Shown one piece after another: positions 21,108-29,172 of a stretch of 64,000 bases of DNA. Origin of the DNA: Alphaproteobacteria bacterium. Its GTDB lineage: Bacteria; Myxococcota_A; UBA796; GCA-2862545. The translations under genes and the position numbers were made by a program. The stretch spans positions 62,001 through 126,000 of the forward strand of contig JACKEO010000003.1 of the NCBI GenBank assembly GCA_020632955.1, given 5' to 3'. Numbering within the stretch: the first letter of the stretch is position 1; every line of letters starts with the position of its first letter. The notes under the pieces were generated by a model. The model was not told the origin of the DNA. It saw only the letters and a list, made by a program, of their open reading frames with translations, and did no database searches.

Positions 21108-22634
21108 TCATCCCCGGTAGGCGTCGGGCTGCTCGATGCGCGAGAGCACCCAGTCGTGCTGGCCCGTGACGATCACGGTGTCGCAGTAGCCGCACACGCC
21201 GGCGGCGCTGATGCGGTCGAGCGGGGCGCCGCAGCTGGGGCAGCGGTGGACGTCGTGCACCTGCTCGCCGCTGCCCACGGCGCGCAGGAAGGTCCAGTAC
21301 TCGCTGAAGCGGCGGGCCGTGCGCTCGTTGCCCCCCACCACGCGGCCCTGGGCGTCCACCGTCCAGTCGCGGGCCGACGCCCAGAAGCGCACGGTGACCC
21401 CCTCGTACCAGGCGTCCACCGTGAGGCGCACCACCTGCATCCGCAGGATCACCACGTCCTCGACGTGGTTGCGCAGGCCGGCCCGGGCGTGGCGCACCAT
21501 CCAGAAGCGCAGCGTGTTCCACGCGGCGTCGGTGCAGTGGGGACGGGCCTCGTCCCAGGAGGTGCGGCTCCAGGCGTCCTGCAGGGCCAGGAAGATGCCG
21601 CGCATGCGGTCCTCCCAGGCCTGCGGGTCGAAGTGGGGGTGGCGCCCGTGGAAGGCGCGCGAGGCCGCCGGCAGGTCGGGGTCCACCCGGGAGGGGACGT
21701 GCCAGCCGGGCTCCTCGCCGCCCGCGAAGAAGCCCACCTCCGGCGGGTGGTTGGGCTCGGTGTGGAGCACGGTGACGTCGACCACCTGCCACTGGAGCTG
21801 CCCCGCCGTGATGGCCGTGCCGCACGCGGTGCAGCGGCCCAGCAGGTCGACCTGCACGGCGGCGCCGCAGCTCGGGCAGCCCAGCCGTCGCGTGGCGTCG
21901 GGGGCCAGCGAGGTGGCGCCCACCGCGCGCCGGAAGGTCCAGGACTCCTCCGAGAGCACGTCGCGTCCGTCGGGGTGCAGGCGGGCCGATCGCACCTCCA
22001 CCGTGAGGCGATCCTCGCCGTCGCGCTGCTGCACCGAGGTGACCGTGGTGCCGGCGAGCACGATGTCGGTGAGGTCCCCGGACTCGTCGCGCGCGCGATC
22101 CACCGCCGGCCAGGCCTCGGCGGCGACGAAGGGGGCGAGCGCCGCGCGGGCCTCCTCGGTGCGGGCCTCCAGCGCGCGACGGACGACCAGCTGCACGTGG
22201 TCGTGGAGGACCGGCTCCGACAGGCCGGTGTCGCGCGCGGCCAGGGCCGCCCACCCGGATCGGTCGGGGCGCCGGGCGAGGCGGACGCCGCCCGCACCGT
22301 GAGGCAGGCCCTCCAGCGTGCGCCGGGGACCCCACCGCGCGCGCCGCCGCATGTCGGAGATCACCACGAGGGCCGTGAGCGCGAGCACGGGCACGCCCAG
22401 CACGGGGTGCTCGAACAGCAGCCAGATCAGCAGGAAGATCGCGTCACCGTCGCCCGACCCGCCGCCGTAGGAGCCGCCGCCGCCGTACGAGCCGCCCCCC
22501 GACGATCCGCCGCCGTAGCGCTGGCCTCCGCCGACGCGCGCGTGGGCCTCGACCGCGGCGAGCAGCAGGCCCGCGAGCAGGATCAGCAGGTCGGGTCGCC
22601 GCCGCACGGCATTCCAGGCGCGACGGGGACTCAC
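21108..22634 (-). CDS. Membrane protein with two Tim44-like domains and two zinc ribbons
   Basis: Protein of 508 residues. The N-terminus has one hydrophobic segment (LLILLAGLLLAAVEAHA), a Gly/Ser/Tyr-rich spacer and a second membrane segment (VLGVPVLALTALVVIS). Two repeats of a Tim44-like ligand-binding fold follow, each ending with a zinc ribbon (CPSCGAAV...CTACG and CPSCGAPL...CGYCD). Each repeat has the WTFRRAVG / WTFLRAVG strand before its ribbon, which shows an internal duplication. Proteins of this kind often sit next to TPM-domain genes, as here: the GTG at 22634 overlaps the stop of the TPM gene. The molecular role is unknown. Confidence 0.7.
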   Translation of the reverse strand: MSPRRAWNAVRRRPDLLILLAGLLLAAVEAHARVGGGQRYGGGSSGGGSYGGGGSYGGGSGDGDAIFLLIWLLFEHPVLGVPVLALTALVVISDMRRRARWGPRRTLEGLPHGAGGVRLARRPDRSGWAALAARDTGLSEPVLHDHVQLVVRRALEARTEEARAALAPFVAAEAWPAVDRARDESGDLTDIVLAGTTVTSVQQRDGEDRLTVEVRSARLHPDGRDVLSEESWTFRRAVGATSLAPDATRRLGCPSCGAAVQVDLLGRCTACGTAITAGQLQWQVVDVTVLHTEPNHPPEVGFFAGGEEPGWHVPSRVDPDLPAASRAFHGRHPHFDPQAWEDRMRGIFLALQDAWSRTSWDEARPHCTDAAWNTLRFWMVRHARAGLRNHVEDVVILRMQVVRLTVDAWYEGVTVRFWASARDWTVDAQGRVVGGNERTARRFSEYWTFLRAVGSGEQVHDVHRCPSCGAPLDRISAAGVCGYCDTVIVTGQHDWVLSRIEQPDAYRG

Positions 22635-23248
22635 GGCCGGATCCGCGGGGCGTTCGGCAGGTCGGTGGCGTCGCTCTGTGCGGTGTGGGGGACGCGACGC
22701 GCCAGGACCTCGCCCAGGGCGCGCAGGCCCGCCTCCAGGCCGTCGCAGCCGCTCGCCTCCAGCGCGGTCTGCACCCGGCCCAGCTCCCCGCGCGGCACGA
22801 GGCCGTCGATGCCGAGGTCGGGCACGAGCACGACGCGGTCCTCCAGCGCGCTGGCATAGACGAGCACGCCCGTGCGGTTGGGGGTGCCGTGGACGGCCTC
22901 CTCCACGAAGGCGGCGCGTGCGGCGCGATCCACCCGCTCGGCCCGCAGCGCGGCCGGCACGAGGCGCCGCACCGGGCCCGGCCAGCGCAGCACCCGATCC
23001 GCGATCACGCCCACCGCGACGAGGTCGACGAGGAACCAGCCGGGGCTGATCCACCAGGGGCCCAGCAGGTGGACCGCGCCGAGGGCGAGGGCGAGCAGCG
23101 AGGCCCCCGCGAGCGAGCGATCCCTGTAGGCGTCGGATCGTGCCGCGATCACCACCACGATCTCGGCGTCGGTGCGGGTCTCGAGCTCGCCCACCAGCGT
23201 GGCCAGCGCCTCGGCCGCCTCGGCGTCCCCCGAGAGCAGCGCGCGCAT
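22631..23248 (-). CDS. TPM-domain membrane protein
   Basis: Protein of 205 residues. Residues 1-45 (VGELETRTDAEIVVVIAA) match the start of the TPM (TLP18.3/Psb32/MOLO-1) domain, and the later TGVLVYASALEDRVVLVPD is its conserved core strand. Unusually, two hydrophobic segments (LAGASLLALALGAVHLL and a following one near residue 75) sit inside the domain, so it is membrane-bound. It lies in a tight operon: it overlaps the acetyltransferase gene by 1 base (TGATG) and the Tim44-like gene by 4 bases. Confidence 0.75.
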   Translation of the reverse strand: MRALLSGDAEAAEALATLVGELETRTDAEIVVVIAARSDAYRDRSLAGASLLALALGAVHLLGPWWISPGWFLVDLVAVGVIADRVLRWPGPVRRLVPAALRAERVDRAARAAFVEEAVHGTPNRTGVLVYASALEDRVVLVPDLGIDGLVPRGELGRVQTALEASGCDGLEAGLRALGEVLARRVPHTAQSDATDLPNAPRIRP

Positions 23249-24075
23249 CAGGCGTCCTCGCGCAGCGTGACCAGGCGGTAGGCGGTGTGGGGTCGGAAGC
23301 CCGCGCGCTCGTAGACGTGCACGGCCGGGGTGTTGGCCTCGTTGACGTGCAGGGTGACCATGCGGTGGCGGCCGAGCAGGCGGCGGCACAGCTCCTTCAT
23401 CCCCGCGGTGGCGAGGCCCTGGCCGCGGTGCGCCGGGGGGACGTAGGTGCCGCCGACCTGCACGCCCCAGCGGGTGACCGTGCCGACGTTGATCTGGAAG
23501 TGGAGCTCGCCGTCGCGGTCGAGGACCCAGGTCTGACCGGCCTCGATGCGGCGCTGCACCACCGCGCGGTACGCGCCGGGGTCGGCCTCGAGCACCCGTC
23601 GACCCACGTCCTCCCACTCCATCGCGGCGGACTGGGCGACCACCTGCTCCAGGTCCGCCACCACGGCGCGTCGGAAGCCCCGGAGCGGCTCGCCCGCGGG
23701 CGCCTGGTCGCACACGTAGAGGCGCTGGTCGTGCCAGCGGTCGACCGGCGTGTCGGCGGGCGCCCACGCGGCCCACAGCGCGTCGCAGGCCTCGCGCGGC
23801 CCCACCATCATGCAGGGACGGTGGCGTCCGTGCAGCGTGCGCCCCAGGGCGTCGGCGGCCTCGGGCTCGGGGCACCAGGGCACGGCCAGGCGACCGGGCA
23901 CGAGCATCACGAGCCCCGCCAGGGCGCCGTCCTCGCGGGGCACGCCGTACCAGGTGGCGCGCGCGATGGGGATGGCGTCGAGGTAGCCGAGGAGGAACAG
24001 GTTCACGGGCGGAGCGTCCAGCAGACGCTCCTCGATCGCGGGTGCGTGGCGGTCCGTCAGCCGCACGACCTTCAC
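23248..24075 (-). CDS. GNAT-family N-acetyltransferase (two-domain type)
   Basis: Protein of 275 residues. The C-terminal GNAT domain has GGTYVPPAHRGQGLATAGMK (acetyl-CoA loop RGQGLA) and VTLHVNEANTPAVHVYERAG, the classical end motif. The N-terminal 130 residues resemble the degenerate second GNAT half seen in FR47-like proteins. GGGAGG lies upstream of the GTG at 24075. It is the first gene of the operon with the TPM and Tim44-like genes; whether it acetylates one of them is not known. Confidence 0.82.
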   Translation of the reverse strand: MKVVRLTDRHAPAIEERLLDAPPVNLFLLGYLDAIPIARATWYGVPREDGALAGLVMLVPGRLAVPWCPEPEAADALGRTLHGRHRPCMMVGPREACDALWAAWAPADTPVDRWHDQRLYVCDQAPAGEPLRGFRRAVVADLEQVVAQSAAMEWEDVGRRVLEADPGAYRAVVQRRIEAGQTWVLDRDGELHFQINVGTVTRWGVQVGGTYVPPAHRGQGLATAGMKELCRRLLGRHRMVTLHVNEANTPAVHVYERAGFRPHTAYRLVTLREDA

Positions 24076-24174
24076 ACCCGTCCTCCCGGACCCGGGCCCG
24101 CTCGACGGCTCCGGGGCTGTGCCATAAGCGTCGCCCGCGCCGACGGCGAGGCTGCGGCGCCCCCCGGAGGGACC

Positions 24175-24705
24175 ATGAAGTTCCGCAGCGAGTCGGTGAT
24201 CGCCCACCCACGGGACGCGGTGTTCGAGACCTACCGCGACCGGCTGTCGGAGGTGGCCGCCTACCTCGACGACATCAAGGCCGTGAACGTGCTGGCGCGC
24301 GGCGAGGAGGACGGCCTCGTCACGCTCCACAACGAGTGGATCGCGGCGCGCGACGTGCCGCCGGCCTTCAAGGCCTTCATCAAGCCGGAGCAGCTGGCGT
24401 GGGACGACCACGCCACCTGGGATGCGAGCGCCTTCCGCTGCCAGTTCGACATCCGCACGCGGGTGTTCACCGAGCACGTACGGTGCACGGGCACGGATCA
24501 GTTCGTCGAGGTGCCGCAGGGCACGAAGGTGGTGCTCGAAGGCGACTTCACGCTCACGCTCGACAGCCTGCCCGGCGTGCCCTCCTTCCTGCTCAAGCGG
24601 ATGCTGCCCCAGATCGAGCAGTTCATCGTGGGGCTGATCCAGCCGAACCTCGAGAAGACCAACGGGGCCATCGGGCGCTTCCTCGACGACCAGGGCCGGG
24701 CGTGA
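24175..24705 (+). CDS. DUF2505-like SRPBCC-fold protein
   Basis: Cytoplasmic protein of 176 residues with an SRPBCC/START-like fold. MKFRSESVIAHPRDAVFETY is the first strand and helix, and a long amphipathic C-terminal helix ends the fold (LLKRMLPQIEQFIVGLIQPN). The pattern fits the DUF2505 group of uncharacterised ligand-binding proteins. GGAGGG precedes the ATG. The stop overlaps the next gene (GTGA), so the two are translationally coupled. Confidence 0.7.
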   Translation: MKFRSESVIAHPRDAVFETYRDRLSEVAAYLDDIKAVNVLARGEEDGLVTLHNEWIAARDVPPAFKAFIKPEQLAWDDHATWDASAFRCQFDIRTRVFTEHVRCTGTDQFVEVPQGTKVVLEGDFTLTLDSLPGVPSFLLKRMLPQIEQFIVGLIQPNLEKTNGAIGRFLDDQGRA

Positions 24706-25280
24706 CGGCACTGGGTCCCAAGTCCGAGTCGGTCACGGCCGAGGGCGAGCCCGACGGGTGGGTGCCGCCCGCCGGCTTCGCGCTGGACGTGGGGCCGGGC
24801 GGTGCCACCCAGCTCGTGGTGAGCGTGCCGCCGGCGCACGTGGCGGCGGTGCACCGCGCGCTCGTCGCCGTGCTCTCGCCCCCGCTGGGGGTGCTCTGGC
24901 GTCAGGTCATCGACCGGCGCGCGCCGCGTCCGGAGGGGGCTGCCCCCGTGGACCACGTGGGGCTCGACCTGCCGCCCGAGCGCGTCCTCGCCGCCCTCGA
25001 GGCGTGCGTGGACCTGGTGGCCTCGGACGCCCGCGGAGAGCTGTGGATCAAGGGCCGCCTCGGCGACCAGGTGATCCTCGACCAGGACGGCCTGATCTTC
25101 TGCCAGCCCGACGATCCCGCCTTCCGCGACGTGCTGCTGGGCGAGGGCCTGCCGGCCGAGCTGACGCAGTCCATGGCCGACCGGGACTACGTGAAGCACT
25201 GGTACCGGGGGGAGGCGGACGCGGCGGAGGACCGGCTGATCGGCGACCTCGGGCTCGTGCGGGTGGCGCACAGGGGCTGA
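24702..25280 (+). CDS. Hypothetical protein coupled to the SRPBCC gene
   Basis: Soluble protein of 192 residues, alpha/beta in character, without signal or membrane segment. The C-terminal half contains ELWIKGRLGDQVILDQDGLI and ends with a charged region. The GTG start overlaps the upstream stop by 4 bases. I do not recognise a family. Codon use and GC are like those of its neighbours. Confidence 0.6.
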   Translation: MTALGPKSESVTAEGEPDGWVPPAGFALDVGPGGATQLVVSVPPAHVAAVHRALVAVLSPPLGVLWRQVIDRRAPRPEGAAPVDHVGLDLPPERVLAALEACVDLVASDARGELWIKGRLGDQVILDQDGLIFCQPDDPAFRDVLLGEGLPAELTQSMADRDYVKHWYRGEADAAEDRLIGDLGLVRVAHRG

Positions 25281-25320
25281 TCCGGACGGTTAGGGACCCT
25301 GCGTCGACGCGGGAGGTCCC

Positions 25321-25533
25321 ATGGCTCGTCTGGTCCCGGTGCTGCTGTTCGCCGTCCTCGCCGCCTGTGGTGGCACCACGGAGGAGCCGGGCGTGTGCGC
25401 CGATCGGGGCAGCAGCGAGACGTGCAGGGCCTGCTGCGAGGTGGAGGGCTACGCCGGCCACGTGTGGACCGAGGGCTCCACCGAGACCTGCGAGTGCGTG
25501 TCGGCGAGCGACGTCGACGACACGTCGGGCTGA
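25321..25533 (+). CDS. Very small cysteine-rich lipoprotein
   Basis: Protein of 70 residues. The signal MARLVPVLLFAVLAAC has a clear lipobox (LAAC). The mature part of about 54 residues contains six further cysteines (CADRGSSETCRACCEVEG, then CECV), enough for three disulfides, and a short acidic tail. GGGAGG precedes the ATG. It is probably a disulfide-knotted surface peptide; no family is recognised. It lies 12 bases before the dus gene, and only co-transcription is suggested. Confidence 0.65.
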   Translation: MARLVPVLLFAVLAACGGTTEEPGVCADRGSSETCRACCEVEGYAGHVWTEGSTETCECVSASDVDDTSG

Positions 25534-25545
25534 CGGCAGGCGCCC

Positions 25546-26517
25546 GTGCGCATCCGCGACCTGCTGATCGACCCCCCGCTGGTGCTCGCGCCGATGGAGG
25601 GGGTCACCGACGTCACCTTCCGACGGCTCGTGCGGCGCATCGGCGGCGTGTCGCTCACGTGCACCGAGTTCATCCCGGCCCGCGGGCTGGTGGAGCGGCC
25701 GGATCGCTGCAAGGAGCTCGCCGACTTCGACCCCGACGAGCACCCGCTCGTCATCCAGCTCTTCGGGCGCGACCCCGAGCTGCTGGCCGAGGGGGCGCGG
25801 GTGGCGGAGGGGCTCGGCGCCGACGTGGTCGACCTCAACATGGGCTGCCCCAGCAAGAAGGTGTGCGCGCACTCCGGTGGCTCGGCGCTGATGAAGGAGC
25901 CCGAGCTGGTGCAGCGCATCGTGCGCACCGTGAGGGCGGCCGTGCAGGGCCCCCTCACGGTGAAGATGCGCGCCGGCTGGGACCCGGAGCACCAGAACGC
26001 GCCCGAGCTGGCGTGGATGTGCCAGGAGGAGGGGGCCGAAGCCGTCACCGTGCACTGGCGCACGCGCGCCGAGCTCTACGGCGGCACGCTGCGGTACGAG
26101 GTGGTGGCCGAGGTGAAGCGTCGCCTCACGGTGCCGGTGCTCTTCAACGGCGACGTGATCGACGCCGAGAGCGCCCGCGCCGCCCTCGGGGCCACGGGCT
26201 GCGACGGCCTGATGGTGGGCCGCGGCGCCATCCGGGACCCCTGGGTCTTCCGCCGCATCGCCCACGCCCTGTACGGCGGCCCCCCCGTGGTGGTGGACGC
26301 CGCGGAGCAGGAACGCGTGCTGCTCGGCTACTACGACGACATCCTCGAGCGCTTCGGGTCGGAGAAGGGCGCGCTGGGGCGGTGGAAGAAGATCACGCGC
26401 TACTTCGGCGAGGGCCTCGAGGGCGGCGAGATCCTGCGCGACCGGGTGCTCCACAGCCGCACGGTGGACGAGGCGAGGGACGAGGTGCGGGCCTTCTTCG
26501 CGGGGATGGCGGCGTAG
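25546..26517 (+). CDS. dus: tRNA-dihydrouridine synthase
   Basis: FMN/NADPH enzyme of 323 residues that reduces uridines in tRNA. APMEGVTDVTFRRLVR begins the TIM barrel, the catalytic cysteine is C101 in NMGCPSKKV, TVKMRAGWD and AVTVHWRTRAE follow, and GCDGLMVGRGAIRDPWVF is the FMN phosphate site. The short helical C-terminal domain (LERFGSEKGALGRWKK) is the tRNA-binding part. By size and motif order it is DusA/B/C-like; which uridine it modifies cannot be read from sequence. It has a GTG start without a strong ribosome site. Confidence 0.92.
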   Translation: MRIRDLLIDPPLVLAPMEGVTDVTFRRLVRRIGGVSLTCTEFIPARGLVERPDRCKELADFDPDEHPLVIQLFGRDPELLAEGARVAEGLGADVVDLNMGCPSKKVCAHSGGSALMKEPELVQRIVRTVRAAVQGPLTVKMRAGWDPEHQNAPELAWMCQEEGAEAVTVHWRTRAELYGGTLRYEVVAEVKRRLTVPVLFNGDVIDAESARAALGATGCDGLMVGRGAIRDPWVFRRIAHALYGGPPVVVDAAEQERVLLGYYDDILERFGSEKGALGRWKKITRYFGEGLEGGEILRDRVLHSRTVDEARDEVRAFFAGMAA

Positions 26518-26530
26518 ACCCCGGGTGCGG

Positions 26531-26580
26531 TGGTGCGTCGGCGGGGGACGGGGCGGGTGTGGTGCGTCGGCGGGGGACGG
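26531..26580. repeat. 21-bp direct repeat, two copies (29-bp period)
   Basis: Positions 26531-26551 and 26560-26580 are identical over 21 bases, beginning TGGTGCGTCGG and ending GGGGGACGG. A degenerate third piece follows at about 26593-26607. The array begins 14 bases after the dus stop, in a non-coding gap between convergent genes. Confidence 0.8.
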
Positions 26581-26606
26581 ACCGGGTGCCGGGTGTGGGC
26601 CGGCGG

Positions 26607-26741
26607 GAACCACGGTGGACACGGAGATCTCACGGAGGGCGCACGGAGTGTGCACCTTCGAACGGCATCGTGGCTTCGCCCGACGTCACGGGGAACCGTC
26701 TCCGTGCGCCCTCCGCGTCCCTCCGTGATCACCGTGGTTTC
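26607..26741. repeat. Long imperfect inverted repeat with CACGGAG-type units
   Basis: The left arm (26607-26648) and the right arm (26700-26741) are about 42 bases each and complementary with one or two small gaps. The inner 16 bases are perfect (CGGAGGGCGCACGGAG and its complement), and the outer ends pair as CCACGGTG. The 51-base centre is unrelated. Within each arm the unit CACGGAG recurs. It lies between convergent genes, so it could act as a bidirectional terminator or be a dispersed mobile or miniature repeat. No transposase or target duplication was seen. Confidence 0.75.
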
Positions 26742-26800
26742 CCCAGGCTCGAAGCACGAGGCCGGCCCGTCCCCCATCCACCGCTGGAATCCCCGCACGC

Positions 26801-27790
26801 TCACGGACCCGCCGGCGTCCATGCCCCCGCCGGCTCCACCACCGCCGGGCCGTCCTCGCGTGCGGTCCGCCCCACGCGGAAGCCCAGGATCACGTCCGAG
26901 AACTCCGCGGGGATGAAGCCGCGGCTCGACAGGTAGAGGCCGTCGGGCATGCCGCTCCAGCCGCCGCCCTTCACCACGCGCTGCTCGGCCTCGTCGGCGC
27001 CCTCGGGGTCGGTGGCGGGGTCGGTGGGGAAGGTCCACCAGCCCGACCAGGTCCACTCCCAGAGGTTGCCCGAGAGGTCGTAGAGGCCCCAGGGGTTCGG
27101 GGCGAGGGAGCCCACGGCGCTGGGGCCGCCGCGCTGGGTGCGCTCGCTCACGGCCACGCGGTCGGCCTCGAAGCCGCCGGCGAAGGGGGCCTCGTCGCCG
27201 GCGCGGGCGGCGTGCTCCCACTCCGCCTCCGTGAGCAGACGGTAGCCGGGGGCCTCACGGTCCCAGCGCACGGTGGTGCCGTCGATCGCGTAGGCGGGCA
27301 CGAGACCCTCCCAGGCCGACAGGGCGTTGGCGAAGCGCACCGCGTCGAGCCAGCTCACGCTGTCGACCGGGTGCTCGGGGCTGGTGGGCAGGCGGGAGGG
27401 GTTGGTGCCCATCAGCGCCGCGTACAGGCCCTGCTGCACCTCGTGCGCCATCACGTAGACCGGCCGCGTGAGGGTCACGTCGAAGGGCGCGTTGTCCATG
27501 CAGGGGCGGTCGGGGCCGTCGCGCTCGGGCAGGCAGCCCATCGTGAAGCTGCCGGGCTCCACGCGGACGAGGCGGAAGGGAGGGAGGTCGTCGCGCGTGC
27601 AGGCGGCGTCCTCCAGGGACCAGCCTGCCGGGCAGGCCGTGGGCACGCCTCGGCACCCGCCGAGGAGGCCGCCGGACTGGCCCTCGTGGCAGCAGGTGCT
27701 CCAGGGGCCTGCGGGCGTGAGGCCGGCGGGGCAGGGATCCGCGCCGCAGCCCGCCCAGGCCGTGAGGCCCACCGTGAGCACGACCCTCAC
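26801..27790 (-). CDS. FGE-sulfatase-fold lipoprotein (SUMF1-like, no catalytic cysteines)
   Basis: Protein of 329 residues. A lipoprotein-like signal (VGLTAWAGC) is followed by a Cys-rich segment with paired cysteines, then an FGE-sulfatase domain (about 70-310): MVHVEAGSFTMG-like start (here VEPGSFTMG), HPVDSVSWLDAVRFANALS, YRLLTEAEWEHAARAG, GLYDLSGNLWEWTWSG and VVKGGGW. True formylglycine-generating enzymes need a CxxxxC copper site after GGSY/W. That segment has no cysteine here, so it is a non-FGE member, as in many sensor or enzyme-accessory proteins. The GTG overlaps the stop of the propeller gene. Confidence 0.8.
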   Translation of the reverse strand: MRVVLTVGLTAWAGCGADPCPAGLTPAGPWSTCCHEGQSGGLLGGCRGVPTACPAGWSLEDAACTRDDLPPFRLVRVEPGSFTMGCLPERDGPDRPCMDNAPFDVTLTRPVYVMAHEVQQGLYAALMGTNPSRLPTSPEHPVDSVSWLDAVRFANALSAWEGLVPAYAIDGTTVRWDREAPGYRLLTEAEWEHAARAGDEAPFAGGFEADRVAVSERTQRGGPSAVGSLAPNPWGLYDLSGNLWEWTWSGWWTFPTDPATDPEGADEAEQRVVKGGGWSGMPDGLYLSSRGFIPAEFSDVILGFRVGRTAREDGPAVVEPAGAWTPAGP

Positions 27791-29172
27791 GGCGTGCCGC
27801 CCACGCGCACCACGGCCTCGAGGGGGCGCAGGAAGGTGCCTCGGGAGGTGACGAGCGGGGTGGCCCGGTGCTGGCCCTGCACCTCCTCACGCCCCACGAT
27901 CGCGAAGGGGGGCGCCGCGTCGAGGAGCAGCAGCACGCCGCGCTCCGACAGGACCAGCAGCCGATCGCCCACCAGCGTGGGGCTGGCGTAGACGAAGGCG
28001 CCGAGGTCGGGGAGGAGGTCCTGGCTGTGGAGGATCGCGCCCGTGGCCAGGTCGAGCACCCGGAGTTCGCCGCTGCGCGAGACCGAGTAGAGGCGGCCGT
28101 CGCGGCTCACGGGCGGCGTGTAGTAGAGGTCGGCCGTGGGCAGGTCGGCCTTCCAGAGGAGCGGCGCGTCCACGCCCGTGCCTCCGGGCGCGAGGCGACG
28201 CGCGACGGCCGGCACCGACCCGGCCTGCAGGTTGTCGACGGCGGCGTGGCCCCCGATCCACACCACGACGTCGCCGTCGGCGTGGGGCCCCACGTACCAG
28301 GGGTCGGCCAGGCCCTCGGCGAGCACCTCGCCGTCGGCGGGCCGCACGAGGCGACCGTCGGGCAGGGCGAGGATCGCCGCCCCGCCCACGCGTGCGACGG
28401 CCGGTGTTCCGAAGTCCCGGTAGTCGGGAACCCGCCAGCGCTCGGTGCCCGTGGCGGGGTCGAGTCCCAGCAGGGCGTCGTGGGCCACGACGAGGGTGCC
28501 GTCCACGAGCAGGGGCGAGGCGGCGGTGCCGAGGTCGTAGCCACGCATGCCCTTGGGTGCCGCACCCAGCCAGCGGGTCCACCGGGTAGTGCCGTCCGGC
28601 GCGTGGGCCGCCACGACGCCGTTGCCGAAGATCGCGTAGAGGGTGCGGTCGTCGGCGACGGGGGTGGGGGTGGCGTAGCCGATGATGTCGCGGTCGGCGG
28701 CCGTGCGAGCCCAGGCCAGGCCGTCGAGCTCGGCGCGGAGGGTCTCGAGGCGCGCCGACAGTCGGTCCACCTCGGCGCGGGCCGCCGGATCGCCCGCCCT
28801 TGCCGCGCGGAGGAGGGCGGAGCGTTCGGGGAGCAGCCGCCGCTCCTCCGCCTCGAGCTCGCGGGCGCTGGCCAGGCGCGGGGCGAGGGCGGCCCGCTCG
28901 TCGGCGGGCAGCGTGGGGAGCACCTCGTGGACGGCACGCCAGCGCACGGCACCGCTGGCGGCGTCCAGGCAGACCAGCGTGAGCGGCTCCTCGGTGACGC
29001 ACACGAGGTCGGCGAGGCGCACGGGCGAGGCATTGCCCCAGGCGGCCAGGTCGGTGCGCCACGCGGGCGCCCAGGTGGCGGGCAGCGGCCCCTCCGCCAC
29101 GCCCGTGCCGTCCCCGCGGAAACCGGTGCCCGCGGAGGCAGCGAGGATCAGGGCGAGCAGTGCGCCGATCAC
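27787..29172 (-). CDS. Exported PQQ-like beta-propeller protein with coiled-coil insert
   Basis: Protein of 461 residues with a signal peptide (MIGALLALILAASAG). Propeller blades show the PQQ-repeat pattern: LTLVCLDAASGAVRWRA, VVAAHAPDGTTRWTRWLG, ALLGLDPATGTERWRVPD and LRVLDLATGAILHSQDL. A charged helical insert of about 80 residues sits between the first and second blades (about 85-165, rich in Glu/Arg/Leu). The family usually scaffolds outer-membrane or periplasmic complexes; no catalytic residues are visible. It is a paralogue of the gene at 30395-31813, with the insert in the same place. Four-base overlaps with both neighbours indicate an operon. Confidence 0.8.
   Translation of the reverse strand: MIGALLALILAASAGTGFRGDGTGVAEGPLPATWAPAWRTDLAAWGNASPVRLADLVCVTEEPLTLVCLDAASGAVRWRAVHEVLPTLPADERAALAPRLASARELEAEERRLLPERSALLRAARAGDPAARAEVDRLSARLETLRAELDGLAWARTAADRDIIGYATPTPVADDRTLYAIFGNGVVAAHAPDGTTRWTRWLGAAPKGMRGYDLGTAASPLLVDGTLVVAHDALLGLDPATGTERWRVPDYRDFGTPAVARVGGAAILALPDGRLVRPADGEVLAEGLADPWYVGPHADGDVVVWIGGHAAVDNLQAGSVPAVARRLAPGGTGVDAPLLWKADLPTADLYYTPPVSRDGRLYSVSRSGELRVLDLATGAILHSQDLLPDLGAFVYASPTLVGDRLLVLSERGVLLLLDAAPPFAIVGREEVQGQHRATPLVTSRGTFLRPLEAVVRVGGTP

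Noticed and set aside
26530..26916. Plus-strand open frame in the dus / FGE-fold gap
   Set aside because: It is composed of repeat DNA and overlaps the 3' end of the FGE-fold gene; no ribosome site or conserved residues.
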